From assembly GCA_963780825.1 (NCBI GenBank), contig CAWADL010000013.1, positions 186,001 through 250,000 of the forward strand: a DNA stretch of 64,000 nt, in the 5' to 3' direction. Each line of letters opens with the position of its first letter. Position 1 is the first letter of the stretch. A program made the translations under genes and the position numbers. The notes beneath the pieces are model-generated. The model worked only from the letters and a program-made list of their open reading frames with translations, was not told the DNA's origin and made no database searches. The DNA is from Roseiarcus sp963780825 (GTDB lineage Bacteria; Pseudomonadota; Alphaproteobacteria; Rhizobiales; Beijerinckiaceae). Below are positions 7,564 through 17,009 of the stretch, piece after piece.

Positions 7564-10500
7564 TGGGCAGGTTCAATCTCTCGCAATTGGGCGATCCGGC
7601 ATCCGCAACTCGTCGCCTTCCTGATCCTGATGATCGCGGATCGCCGGCGCGCTCGCCTACGCGCGGCTCGGGCCGCGCGGAAGATCCCTCGTTCACCATC
7701 AAGAACGTCAACGTCAGCGCGGTCTGGCCGGGCGCGACCGCCGCGGAAATGCAGGGCCAGGTCGCCGACCGGATCGAGAAGAAGCTGCAGGAGCTGCCCT
7801 GCGTCGACAAGATCGAGACCTACGCCAAGCCCGGCTTCACCTCGATTTCCTTCGTGTTCAAGGATTCGACGCCGGCGCGCGACGTGCCGATGCTGTTCCT
7901 GCTGCTGCGCAAGAAGATGGCCGACGTGCAGGGCCGATCTGCCGCCCGAGGTGATCGGTCCGATCGTCAACGACGAGTTCGGCGACGTCGATTCCGTGCT
8001 CTACACGATCGACCGGCGACGGCGCGAGCTACGCGCAGCTGAAGCAGGTCGCCGAGGCGCTTCGCAAGCGCGCTGCAGCGCGCTGCCTGACGTCGACCAA
8101 GGTCGATCTCTACGGCGACCAGGGCGAGCGGATCTTCGTCGAGTTCAGCCACGCCAAGCTCGCCACGCTCGGCGTGTCCGTGCAGGCGATCCTCAACTCG
8201 CTCGCCAAACAGAACGCGCTGGCTCCCGCGGGCGAGTTCCAGACCGACGCGCAGCGCGTGCCGCTGCGCGTCAGCGGCGCGGTGCAGGGAGTCGCGGCGG
8301 TCGAGGAGACGCCGGTGTTCGCCAACGGCCAGACGTTCCGGCTCGGCGACATCGCGACCGTCACGCACGGCTATGAGGACCCGCCCTCCTATCTGATCCG
8401 CGCGCAAGGGCCAGCCGGCGCTGGAAATCGGCGTCGTCATGCAGAAGGGCGGCAACATCCTCGCGCTCGGCAAGGCGCTGGACGCGACGCTCGCCGAATT
8501 CGAGACCGACGTGCCGCGCGGCATCGTGATCTCGCGCGTCGCCGATCAACCGAAGGTGGTCGACGCCGCGGTGTTCGAATTCACCCGCTCGTTCCTCGAG
8601 GCGCTGGCGATCGTGCTCGGCGTCAGCTTCCTCACGCTGGGCTGGCGCTCGGGGCTGGTGGTGGCGACCTCCGTGCCGCTGGTGCTGGCGATCGTGTTCG
8701 TCGCGATGACGATGCTCGGGCTCGATCTGCAACGCGTCACGCTCGGCGCGCTGATCATCGCGCTCGGCCTGCTGGTCGACGACGCGATCATCGCGGTCGA
8801 GACCATCGTGGTGAAACTCGAACAGGGCTGGGATCGCGAGCGCGCGGCCTCGTTCGCCTGGACCTCGACCGCGTTTCCGATGCTGACGGGCACGCTGGTC
8901 ACCGCCGCCGGCTTCATGCCGATCGGCCTCGCCAACTCCTCGACCGGCGAATATGCCGGCGGCATCTTCTGGGTGGTCGGCATCGCGCTGGTCGCGTCGT
9001 GGTTCGTCGCCGTGCTGTTCACGCCGTTCCTCGGCTACAAGCTCCTGCCGAACTTCGCGAAAGCCGGCGCATCGGCGCGACGAAGCGGCGATCTATGCGA
9101 CCGCGGTTCTACCGCGGCGTTCCGCCGCGCGCTGGAATTCTGCGTCGCGCGGCCGCTGGTCGTCATCGTCGTCGCGGTCGCCATCGTCGGCTTCGGCCTC
9201 AGCCAGTTCGGCAAGGTGCAGCAGCAGTTCTTTCCGCTGTCGGAGCGGCCGGAGCTGTTCTTCGAGCTGCGGCTCGCCGAGGGCAGCGCGATCCAGGCGA
9301 CCGAGAAGGCCGCGCGCGAGGCCGAGAAGCTGATCGCCGGCGACGACGACGCGTCGAGCTATACCACCTACATCGGCAAGAGTTCGCCGCGCTTCTGGCT
9401 CGGGCCTGCAGCCGGTGCAGCCGAACGAATCGTTCGCGCAGATCGTCATCGTCGCCAAGGACGTCGAGGCGCGCGAGCGGATCAAGGCGCGGATCGAGGC
9501 GGCGGTCGCCAACGGCGCGCTGAGCGCAGGCGCGGGTGCGCGTCGATCGCTTCAACTTCGGGCCGCCGGTCGGCTTCCCCGTGCAGTTCCGCGTGATCGG
9601 CCCGGACGCGGACCAGGTGCGCGAGATCGCCGCCCGCGTGCGCGACGTCGATGCGCAGCGACGATCGCGTGCGTCGACGCCCATCTCAACTGGGGCGAGA
9701 AGATGCCCTCGCTGCGGCTCGAGGTCGATCAGGCGCGCGCGCGCGCGTTCGGCCTGACGCCGCAGGACATCGCGCAGACCTTGCAGACGCTGATCGGCGG
9801 CGCGACGGTGACCACGATCCGCGCCGGCGACGAGCGGATCGACGTCGTCGCCCGCGCCGTTCCCGGCGAGCGCGCCGCGCTGGACCGCGTCGGCGATCTG
9901 ACGATCGAGACGCGCGGCGGCGTCGCCGTCCCGATCGGCCAGGTCGCCAAGATCGTCGCGCACCGTCGAGGAGCCGATCATCTGGCGCAAGGATCGCGAA
10001 GTCGTCGATCACCGCGCTCGGCGACGTCGTCGACGGCGCGCAGCCGCCCGACGTCTCGACGGCGCTGTGGCCGAAGCTCGCGGGGATCCGCGCAGTCGCT
10101 GCCGCCGGGCTATCGCATCGAGATGGGCGGCGCGATCGAGGAATCGCAGAAGGGCACCGCTTCGATCGCCGTGCTGTTCCCGATCATGATCCTGGCGATG
10201 CTGACGCTGCTGATGATGCAGATGCAGAGCTTCTCGCGGCTGGCGATCGTGTTCTTCACGGCGCCGCTCGGCATCGTCGGCGCCTCGATCGCGCTCAATC
10301 TCGCGCACAAGCCGTTCGGCTTCGTCGCGCTGCTCGGGCTGATCGCGCTCGCCGGGATGGACATGCGCAACACCGTCATCCTGGTCGACCAGATCGAGAG
10401 CGACGTGCGCGAGCGCGGGCTGACGCGCCGCGAGGCGATCGTGTTCGCGACGATGCGGCGCGCGCGCCCGGTCGCGCTGACCGCGCTGGCGGCGATCCTG

Positions 10501-10710
10501 GCGATGATCCCGCTGTCGGAAAGCGCGTTCTGGGGGCCGATGGCCTATACGATCATGGGCGGGCTGTCGGTCGCGACGTTCATGACGCTGTTCCTGCTGC
10601 CCGCGATCTACGCGCTGTGGTTCCGCAAGTCGCTGGGGCCGAAGGTGGTGGCGGCGCAGAAGCCGGAGGCGCCCGAGCCGCACCTTGGCTTGATGACGCC
10701 TGCCGAGTGA
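7563..10710 (+). pseudogene. RND efflux pump permease (AcrB family), disrupted
   Basis: This is the inner-membrane proton-driven pump of the operon, about 1,040 residues when frames are joined. Recognisable parts in order are VSAVWPGATAAEMQGQVADR (porter domain), VFEFTRSFLEALAIVLGVSF and the TM4-type LIIALGLLVDDAIIAVETIV with its paired Asp, PMLTGTLVTAAGFMPIGLA, then the second half with IALAGMDMRNTVILVDQI and TALAAILAMIPLSESAF. The last 570 bases and 8450-9060 are in clean frame. Between 7580 and 10120 there are many +1 insertions; near 8060-8100 three fall within about 40 bases and together restore the frame. Substrate unknown. Confidence 0.85.
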
Positions 10711-10714
10711 TGGG

Positions 10715-10770
10715 AGCGTCGGCGTCCACGCCGACGTCGTGCGCAGCCACGTCGGCGTGGACGCCGCCGC
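10715..10770. repeat. Inverted repeat after RND operon
   Basis: GGCGTCCACGCCGACGT (10721-10737) and its exact complement (10749-10765) form a 17-bp stem with an 11-base loop directly after the RND stop. There is no T-run, so it is not a clear terminator. The GTCGGCGTCCACGCCGAC core recurs at 14988-15006 and, less exactly, near 15366, so it is a dispersed repeat. Confidence 0.6.
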
Positions 10771-10781
10771 TCCGCGGACTC

Positions 10782-10884
10782 GTCAATTGCGAGCGCAGCG
10801 AAGCAATCCAGCGTTGTGAGATCGTCAACCAACCCGATAAGGCGCCTGCCGCCGCATGGATTGCTTCGCTGCGCTCGCAATGAC
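10782..10884. repeat. REP-like repeat B, copy 2
   Basis: The left arm (10782-10810), which includes TTGCGAGCGCAGCGAAGCAA, is mirrored by the right arm (10857-10884), GATTGCTTCGCTGCGCTCGC and flanks, with 28 of 29 positions complementary. They enclose 46 bp between the RND gene and the convergent hydrolase gene. Confidence 0.75.
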
Positions 10885-10892
10885 GGTGAGAT

Positions 10893-11898
10893 TCACCGCC
10901 GCATTTGCGCCAGCCCTTCCAGCAAAGCCTTGTCGAAAGCCTGCGGGTCCTGGATCTGCGGGGCGTGACCCGCGTCGGGAAACTCTACAAGCTTCGCGCC
11001 AGGGATCGCAGCCTCAGTTCTCTTAGCCAACTCAGGATAGTGCCCGAGCCTTGCACGCACCTCGGGCGGCGCGAAATCTTTGCCTATAGCGGTCGTGTCC
11101 TTATCGCCGATCATCAACAGCGTCGGGACTTTTATCAGCGGAAACTCATAAACCACCGGCTGGGTGAAGATCATATCGTCGAGCCGCGCCGTCACGCTCG
11201 CAAAAGCCTCATGTCCCTGCCCTTGTGCGAGCCCCGCCAGCATCGCAACCCAGCGGTCGTATTCCGGCTTCCAACTCCCTGCGTAGTAGGTTGATTGTTC
11301 ATAGGCGTGGATCTTCTCAGCTGTCAGCGCGGCCTCGCGCTCCCGCCATTGGTCAACCGTCGGCGACGGAACGCCCAGCGCCTTCCAATCTTCGAGCCCG
11401 ATCGGATTGACGAGCACGAGCCCGCCCGTCTCGTCAGGAAACATCAGCGCGTAGCGCGCGCCAGCATGCCGCCGGTGGAATGGGCGACCAGATAAGCCGA
11501 TTTGACGCCGAGCGATTGAAGCAGAGCATGCGTATTGTGCGCGAGCTGTTGAAAGCTGAACTGATAAGCTTCCGGCTTGGTCGATTTGCAGAAGCCGATC
11601 TGATCTGGCGCAATGACGCGATACCCGGCCTCGGTGAGCGCCCTTATCTGATCTTCCCAGGTCGCGGCGCAGAAATTCTTGCCGTGCAGCAGGACGACCG
11701 TCGCGCCGTTGGGATCGCGCGGCGCGACGTCCATGAAGCGCATGGTCAGGTGTTCGCCCTGCGAAGTGAAGGCGAAATCGTGGATCGGATATGGGTACTC
11801 GAAGCCTTCCAATTCCGGGCCGTAGACAGGCGCTTCGGCGGCGGCGCCCCTGTTTGCAGGCAGAACGCAGCAGCGAGGAGAAGGGCGAAAAGCTTCAT
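10893..11898 (-). CDS. Exported alpha/beta hydrolase, two frameshifts
   Basis: Joined frames give about 335 residues. The signal peptide MKLFALLLAAAFCLQTGA starts at 11898. The hydrolase core has VVLLHGKNFCAATWEDQIRA (oxyanion HG), the nucleophile elbow AHSTGGM, the acid loop in LMIGDKDTTAIGKDF and the histidine in FPDAGHAPQIQDP. Frame breaks lie near 11850, just after the signal peptide, and near 11444, between MLARATR and YALMFPDETGG. The joined product fits periplasmic alpha/beta-fold hydrolases; the substrate cannot be deduced. It is convergent with the RND operon and divergent from the helicase gene, 79 bp away. Confidence 0.8.
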
Positions 11899-11976
11899 CG
11901 GCGCGGGATTGCCAGCCAACTCAGGCAAAACGAGGTCCAGGTTTCCCGCCGTTAAGAATTTGTTAAGCTTCCCCGC

Positions 11977-14967
11977 ATGCGAATCGTTTCCTATCGCGAT
12001 CTCAAGCCCGGCAAACGCGCCAAGCCGCTGGAGCGGCTTCGCGCCGCGCTGGCCGCGGACAATTTCGCCGCCGCGGGGCTGAAGAAGCTTAACCCCACGC
12101 CGTACTGGCGGGCCAAGCTCAGCGATGACGCGCGCCTGCTGATCCAATTCACGCCTTACCGCGGCGAAACAGTCTGCCTGTTCCTGGAAGTGATCGAAAA
12201 CCACGCCTACGAGAAGTCGCGGTTCTTGCGCGGCGCGGCGGTTGATCCGGCCAAAATCGAATCCGGCCCCGACGATCCCGCGCCGCAGGCCGCGCGCGCC
12301 AGCGAGGGCTGGGAGCTGCGTTGGCTACCGGCGGAGGCGACGGAGTTCCAACTGCTCGACAAGCCGATCGTATTCGACGAGGCGCAGGAGGCGGTTTGGC
12401 GCCGTCCGGTTCCCCTTGTCGTCGTCGGCGCGGCGGGTTCGGGCAAGACGGCGGTGACGCTCGCCAAGATGCGCGCGGCGACCGGGTCCGTACTCTATGT
12501 GACGCTCTCGGCCTATCTCGCGCAGACCGCGCGCCGGCTCTACGGCGCGCATGCCTATGAGAACGATGGCCAGGACGTCGTGTTCATGAGCTTTCGCGAG
12601 TTCGTGGACTCGATCGGCGTTCCCGACGGCTCGGAAGTTCGTTTCGCCGATTTCCGAAGCTTTTTCGAGCGCCGTCGCGGCGGCCTCAAGGGCGATTTGC
12701 GGCAGGCTGACGCCCATGCGTTGTTCGAGGAATTTCGCGGCGTGATTGGCGCGCCAGCGACCGCGCCGCTGACGGCAGAGGAATATCAGGCGCTCGGTGT
12801 GCGGCAATCCTTGTTCGCCGAAGGCGAGGCGCGCGCGGCGGCGCATGAACTGTTCGAGAAATACGTCGCCTGGTTGAAAGAAGCAAAACTGTTTGATCTG
12901 AACCTGGTTTCGCAAGCCTGGCGCGCGAAGGCGGAAGCCCGCTACGATTTCGTCGTCGTCGACGAAGTGCAGGACTTCACCAATGCGCAGCTGGCGCTGA
13001 TCTTCGATGAGCTGAAGGCGAAGGATCAATTCCTGCTCTGCGGCGACGCCAATCAGGTCGTGCATCCAAACTTTTTCTCGTGGGCGTCGGTGCGCGCGTT
13101 CTTCCGACGCGACAATCACGACGAGGCGGCCGACGTCGCGGCCAAGCGCGACATTTCGGTGCTGCACGCCAATTTCCGCAACACGCAGGCGGTAACGAAC
13201 CTCTCCAATCGCTTGTTGAAGATCAAACAGGCGCGGTTTGGCTCGGTCGACCGCGAAAGCAATTTCCTGGTGAGATGCGCGTCCGCAACTCCGGGCGAGG
13301 TTCGGCTCGTGCAGGGCGAGGACAAGGCGCTGAAGACGCTCGACGGCGCCTCGCGCGCCACCGTGCGCTCCGCCGTCATCGTGCTGCGCGACGAGGACAA
13401 GGCGGCGGCGCGCGCGCATTTCAAGACGCCGCTGCTGTTTTGCGTCCACGAGGCCAAGGGGCTCGAATACCCGGAAGTCATATTGTTCAACCTGGTGTCG
13501 TCGAACCGCGCGGCTTACTCAGAAGTGTGCCGGGAGGTGACGCGCGACGAACTCGAGGTCGATGAACTCGACTATCGCCGGGCGAAGGACAAGACCGACA
13601 AGTCGCTGGAGCTCAACAAATTCTACGTCAACGCGCTCTATGTCTCGATCACTCGCGCGATGGAGAGCCTGACGATCGTCGAGTCTGACGTTCAGCACCC
13701 GCTGCTGCGTCTGCTCGATCTGGAGGCGCGCAGCGAGATCGCGGCGGCGCCGGTGCAGGTTTCCTCGAAGGAGGAGTGGGCGCGCGAGGCGCGCAAGCTC
13801 GAATTGCAGGGCAAGCAGGAGCAGGCGCGCGCCATTCGCGACACGTTCCTGAATTTTCGCCCGACCCCGTGGACGCCCTGGTCTCTGCGGGCGCTGGGCG
13901 AGTGGGCGCCGAAGGCGCTGGACCCGAAAAACCCGTCGGCAAAGACCAAACAGAACCTGCTCGATTACGCGCTGTGGCACGGCCAAGGCGCGTGGATCGA
14001 AAAACTCGCGCACGCGCAATTCAGCGCCGCCCTTTCGCTGACCCAGCAAGCCAAGCTGATTGGACGGCTCGACAGATTTTACGACGCTTGGGGACTTGTC
14101 CGACCCGCTGTGGACCCGGGCTTCGCCGATAACGCCAAGAATCCGATGGGCCGGGCGACCCGCGCGGTTGCAGCCATGCGAGAGCGGCAATTGCGGGCCT
14201 ATCTCGATCGGTCGCCGAAGCCGGTCTTGCAGGATTGCGACAGCTACGGCGTCGATCACAAGACCTATTGCGGCGAGACGCCGCTGATGCTTGCGGCTCG
14301 CGCTGGCAATGTTGCGCTGATCGAATTGCTGCTCGCACGAGGGGCGGATACGGCGGCGGTCGACGACTATGGACATACCGCCTGGATGGGCGCGCTCAAC
14401 CGCGCCATCGATGATCCCGATTTTGCCGAGAAGCAATTGCCCGCGGTTTTCAAGCATCTGGCGCCTGACACTCTCGATGTTCATGCGGATGGACGTTTAG
14501 TTCGGTTGGAGCGGGGACAGGCGGAATACTGGTTGCTGGGGCTCATGCTCGCGGGGCTGAAGACGCACGCAGGCGGACTCACCGCGCGGCCGTTGGGGCC
14601 CTATCGATACAACCGCGGCTTTTTCGCCGATGGCCTGATCGAGACGCTGGAACGCCTGCCTCACCATGTCTGGGCGAAATCGCGCCGCAAGCGTGAATAT
14701 ATCAACCATGTGTTGGCGCGGGCGGAAGTCGATTCGAGCTATCGGCCGGCGCGCAAACTATGGAAGCGGCGGGAGACGGGCTATTACGTCCCCGCGCCCG
14801 ACATGCGGCTGATGCACAAGACGGCGGACGGCGAAGTTTGGACGCCGATCGCCGAAGCGCTCAACCTGGCCGCTGTGAGAGAAGGCGCCGGTGGGGGATT
14901 TTACGACGTATACGCCCTGCCCGATGCGGCGCTGGCCGAGACGGCGCCGCTGAAGGCGGCGGGTTGA
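11977..14967 (+). CDS. SF1 (UvrD-like) helicase, RelE/ParE-like N-terminus, ankyrin C-terminus
   Basis: The product is 996 residues. Residues 1-86 look like a RelE/ParE-type small domain (YWRAKLSDDARLLIQFTPY, then VIENHAYEKSRFLRG); this is inferred from the pattern only. Helicase motifs follow in order: Walker A VVGAAGSGKTAVTLAKM (about 150), Walker B VVVDEVQDFTNAQLALI, motif III LLCGDANQVVHPNFF, motif IV HANFRNTQAV, motif V HEAKGLEYPEVILFNLV and motif VI NALYVSITRAMESLTIVE. An ankyrin segment lies near residues 765-810 (GETPLMLAARAGNVALIELL, ARGADTAAVDDYGHT). The C-terminal 180 residues are unassigned. The frame is unbroken. It stands alone, flanked by a hydrolase and repeats. DNA repair or phage defence are both possible; neither is shown. 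Confidence 0.8.
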   Translation: MRIVSYRDLKPGKRAKPLERLRAALAADNFAAAGLKKLNPTPYWRAKLSDDARLLIQFTPYRGETVCLFLEVIENHAYEKSRFLRGAAVDPAKIESGPDDPAPQAARASEGWELRWLPAEATEFQLLDKPIVFDEAQEAVWRRPVPLVVVGAAGSGKTAVTLAKMRAATGSVLYVTLSAYLAQTARRLYGAHAYENDGQDVVFMSFREFVDSIGVPDGSEVRFADFRSFFERRRGGLKGDLRQADAHALFEEFRGVIGAPATAPLTAEEYQALGVRQSLFAEGEARAAAHELFEKYVAWLKEAKLFDLNLVSQAWRAKAEARYDFVVVDEVQDFTNAQLALIFDELKAKDQFLLCGDANQVVHPNFFSWASVRAFFRRDNHDEAADVAAKRDISVLHANFRNTQAVTNLSNRLLKIKQARFGSVDRESNFLVRCASATPGEVRLVQGEDKALKTLDGASRATVRSAVIVLRDEDKAAARAHFKTPLLFCVHEAKGLEYPEVILFNLVSSNRAAYSEVCREVTRDELEVDELDYRRAKDKTDKSLELNKFYVNALYVSITRAMESLTIVESDVQHPLLRLLDLEARSEIAAAPVQVSSKEEWAREARKLELQGKQEQARAIRDTFLNFRPTPWTPWSLRALGEWAPKALDPKNPSAKTKQNLLDYALWHGQGAWIEKLAHAQFSAALSLTQQAKLIGRLDRFYDAWGLVRPAVDPGFADNAKNPMGRATRAVAAMRERQLRAYLDRSPKPVLQDCDSYGVDHKTYCGETPLMLAARAGNVALIELLLARGADTAAVDDYGHTAWMGALNRAIDDPDFAEKQLPAVFKHLAPDTLDVHADGRLVRLERGQAEYWLLGLMLAGLKTHAGGLTARPLGPYRYNRGFFADGLIETLERLPHHVWAKSRRKREYINHVLARAEVDSSYRPARKLWKRRETGYYVPAPDMRLMHKTADGEVWTPIAEALNLAAVREGAGGGFYDVYALPDAALAETAPLKAAG

Positions 14968-15023
14968 GCAAGTATGTGAGGCGGACCGTCGGCGTCCACG
15001 CCGACGACGCGGTTCCCGGCGTA

Positions 15024-15334
15024 TGTAGCCGCAGTCGTTGACCCATAGGCGCTAAATTATAGATTGCCGATTTATTTCAAAGACTTGATGTCATCCCCGC
15101 GAAAGCGGGGATCCAGGGCTGCCGCACGTCGTGTGGCCAACACGTTGAAGCGCACGTCGTGTGGCTCCTGGATCCCCGCTTTCGCGGGGATGACATGCTG
15201 GCAAGTTATTCAATATTATCGGAAATTGCCCTAGGTTAGCGCCTATGGGTCGTTGACCGCGGTGGATCAGCTTGGAGCACCCTAGCCGAACTATGTGCTT
15301 GAACCCAAGAACGCGGTCAGCGACCGCGTCTACA
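15024..15334. repeat. REP C, copy interrupted by MITE
   Basis: The outer repeat begins TGTAGCCGCAGTCGTTGACC at 15024, is broken by the MITE, resumes TCGTTGACCGCGGT at 15250, and ends AACGCGGTCAGCGACCGCGT at 15310-15329, then CTACA. Related copies are at 30399-30720, 53072-53165 (uninterrupted) and 58552-58862. Confidence 0.7.
15042..15249 (+). mobile_element. MITE-like element copy 1, 208 bp
   Basis: The terminal inverted repeats CCCATAGGCGCTAA and TTAGCGCCTATGGG are perfect (14 bp). They are flanked by the 7-bp direct duplication TCGTTGA (15035-15041 and 15250-15256). Inside is a perfect 30-bp inverted repeat (15088-15117 and 15167-15196) whose arms are themselves palindromic (ATCCCCGCGAAAGCGGGGAT). 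A 14-bp direct repeat GCACGTCGTGTGGC lies between the arms. No coding capacity. Copies 2 and 3 are at 30497 and 58570. Confidence 0.85.
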
Positions 15335-15774
15335 GGGGCCGAACTCTACATCGCGCGGCTAAAACGTCGGCGTGGACGCTGACGCTGCTATGAAATGGAC
15401 CCCGGCGCGTGAGAGCGACAACGGGGTCCGGGGTTCGCCGTATAGGCTTGGAGTTCGATTTCAGAACTTCATGTTCCGCGCTTTACCGCATGGCCAATGC
15501 TCTCGGCGCAGATTTTTCCAGTCAGATTTTGGTTGGGACGCCCGCCTGCCCTACCGGTCGGGGGCCAGCGTATGACCTCGATGAGGATGAGGTCAATTTA
15601 CCTGCAAGGGTGGAGTCATTGCGCCTCCAATCTTGTTACGGCGCTCAAGGGCCGCCCTCGCCGCGTGGGCATATCCATCCCAAGCGACCAGCTCAGCGTG
15701 CGCCTCTGTCGCAAAACTGTCAATTCAACTTTGGCGGATGACAGTACGTCACTCAGAAGAATATTTTCTCAGCC

Positions 15775-16683
15775 TCAAGCGTGCAGCTCCAGCCGCCATG
15801 TCTGTCCAATCAGGTCGGCGCCGAACGAGCGATGCGGCGCCTCTTCGACAAGCTGAAACCCTCTGGCGACGTAGATCTGGCGCGCCGCCGTCAGGATGTC
15901 GTTGGTCCACAGAAGGATCGCGCCATAGCCGATCTCCCGCGCGCGCATGATCACCGCGTCAACCAGACGGGCGCCCAATCCCTCGCCGCGCGCCTGCGGC
16001 TCTACGTAGAGCAGTCTCAGTTTGCCGACGGTCGGGTCGTCGCTCTTCATCAGGAAACTCGAGCCGAGCACGGCGCCGCCGCGATCGGCGACCCAGCCGG
16101 CTTCGCGCGCGGGGTCAAAGTTATCCACGAAGTCGGCGAGAATGCGCGCAACCAGCGCCTCGAAGGTCCAATCCCAGGCGTATTCGCGATGATAGAGCAG
16201 GCCTTGGCGATGCACGATCCAGCCGACGTCGCCGGGCGCCAGGGGTCGTAATGTCGTCTCGCGGTCGGCCTCGCCGAGCGTTGCGCGAATGTCGGAAAAC
16301 GCGCGGGTGAGGCGCAGACGATCGTCGGAGCTTGCTTCCGTGACAAGGTCCTCCACCTGTTGCGCGCTCGCCCGGTCGAGGGCATCAAAAACAGTGCGGC
16401 CGTTTGCCGTCAGCGACAGCGCGACCCGGCGTCCCTGCGCCGCGCGTTTGGCGATCAGGCCGCGCGCGCCGAGCCTCTCCAGCACACGACTCATGTGCGC
16501 TTTGTCCATGCCAAGCTTGCGGGTCAGCTCCGCCGCCGTTGGCGCGGCTTCGGCTTTGGCGATCTCGTAGAGTACGCGCGCCATCGGCAACGGCAGATCG
16601 CCGCCAGGCAAGCTGCCCTGAAGCAGGCCGATGCGTCGGGTGTAGAATCGGTTGAATGCGCGGAACTCGTCGACGAAGCCCAT
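15775..16683 (-). CDS. MarR-type regulator fused to GNAT acetyltransferase
   Basis: The 302-residue product has a winged helix-turn-helix half (residues 1-140: TAAELTRKLGMDKAHMSRVL, then LIAKRAAQGRRVALSLTANG) followed by a GNAT half (about 150-302: LRLLYVEPQARGEGLGARLV with the acetyl-CoA loop RGEGLGA, then YVARGFQLVEE). This two-domain order is a known family in proteobacteria; the natural effector is generally unknown. The frame is intact. A perfect 15-bp palindrome sits 16 bases upstream of the start and suits autorepression. Confidence 0.9.
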   Translation of the reverse strand: MGFVDEFRAFNRFYTRRIGLLQGSLPGGDLPLPMARVLYEIAKAEAAPTAAELTRKLGMDKAHMSRVLERLGARGLIAKRAAQGRRVALSLTANGRTVFDALDRASAQQVEDLVTEASSDDRLRLTRAFSDIRATLGEADRETTLRPLAPGDVGWIVHRQGLLYHREYAWDWTFEALVARILADFVDNFDPAREAGWVADRGGAVLGSSFLMKSDDPTVGKLRLLYVEPQARGEGLGARLVDAVIMRAREIGYGAILLWTNDILTAARQIYVARGFQLVEEAPHRSFGADLIGQTWRLELHA

Positions 16684-16698
16684 GGGGAGCGTGCCCGT

Positions 16699-16713
16699 GT
16701 TGTCTCAGACAAC
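16699..16713. promoter_or_regulatory. Putative MarR operator upstream of MarR-GNAT gene
   Basis: GTTGTCTCAGACAAC is a perfect palindrome around a central C, 16 bp upstream of the start codon of the minus-strand MarR-GNAT gene. Size, symmetry and position fit a MarR dimer site. Confidence 0.55.
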
Positions 16714-16970
16714 AATACCGAGCGTGGCTGTCTGCAACAAGACTTAATATCGCCGAAACGCGGCCTCTTGAGACAGTGGGTGTCTTGCCCAAAGGGCGGC
16801 CTGGAAGCCCGGAGTCCGAGCGGCGCCAGGGGCCCTGACCGCAATAAGACTTTTATTTAACGACATTTGGCTACTTTTCTTAGCAACCCGCGCGCTAGTC
16901 CTCCGCGGACGGAAGCCGCGCAAATTTCTTGAGTTCGCGATAGCGATTTTCCTTGTCGAACAGCGGCCAC

Positions 16971-16997
16971 CTTATTATAAGCTGGCCTATCATAAGC
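16971..16997. promoter_or_regulatory. AT-rich palindrome upstream of marR-emrAB
   Basis: CTTATTATAAG (16971-16981) is palindromic, and a further CATAAG half lies 10 bases downstream. The site is 29 bases before the ATG of the MarR gene, in a GC-rich background, so it is a plausible operator and promoter element for the efflux operon. Confidence 0.45.
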
Positions 16998-17009
16998 CTG
17001 GTTTTCGGA

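Larger units (their letters stand above)
14968..15774. other. 800-bp repeat-rich intergenic region
   Basis: This stretch holds a palindrome of the GTCGGCGTCCACGCCGAC family (14988-15006), the left arm of REP C with the MITE inserted in it, the right arm of REP C (15310-15334), and then about 440 bp (15335-15774) with short overlapping frames but no protein I can recognise. Those frames lack ribosome sites. Confidence 0.6.

Noticed and set aside
4701..10710. Prophage or genomic island including the efflux operon
   Set aside because: No integrase, phage structural gene or attachment repeat; the efflux genes have host-like codon use.
15088..15196. Repeated palindromes and 14-bp direct repeats suggesting a CRISPR array
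   Set aside because: Only two direct repeats with unequal surroundings, and the whole unit is copied at three sites with TIRs; there are no cas genes. It is part of the MITE.
15372..15856. Overlapping ORFs of 67-119 codons between REP C and the MarR-GNAT gene
   Set aside because: No ribosome sites, no recognisable protein pattern, and one runs into the 3' end of the opposite-strand gene.
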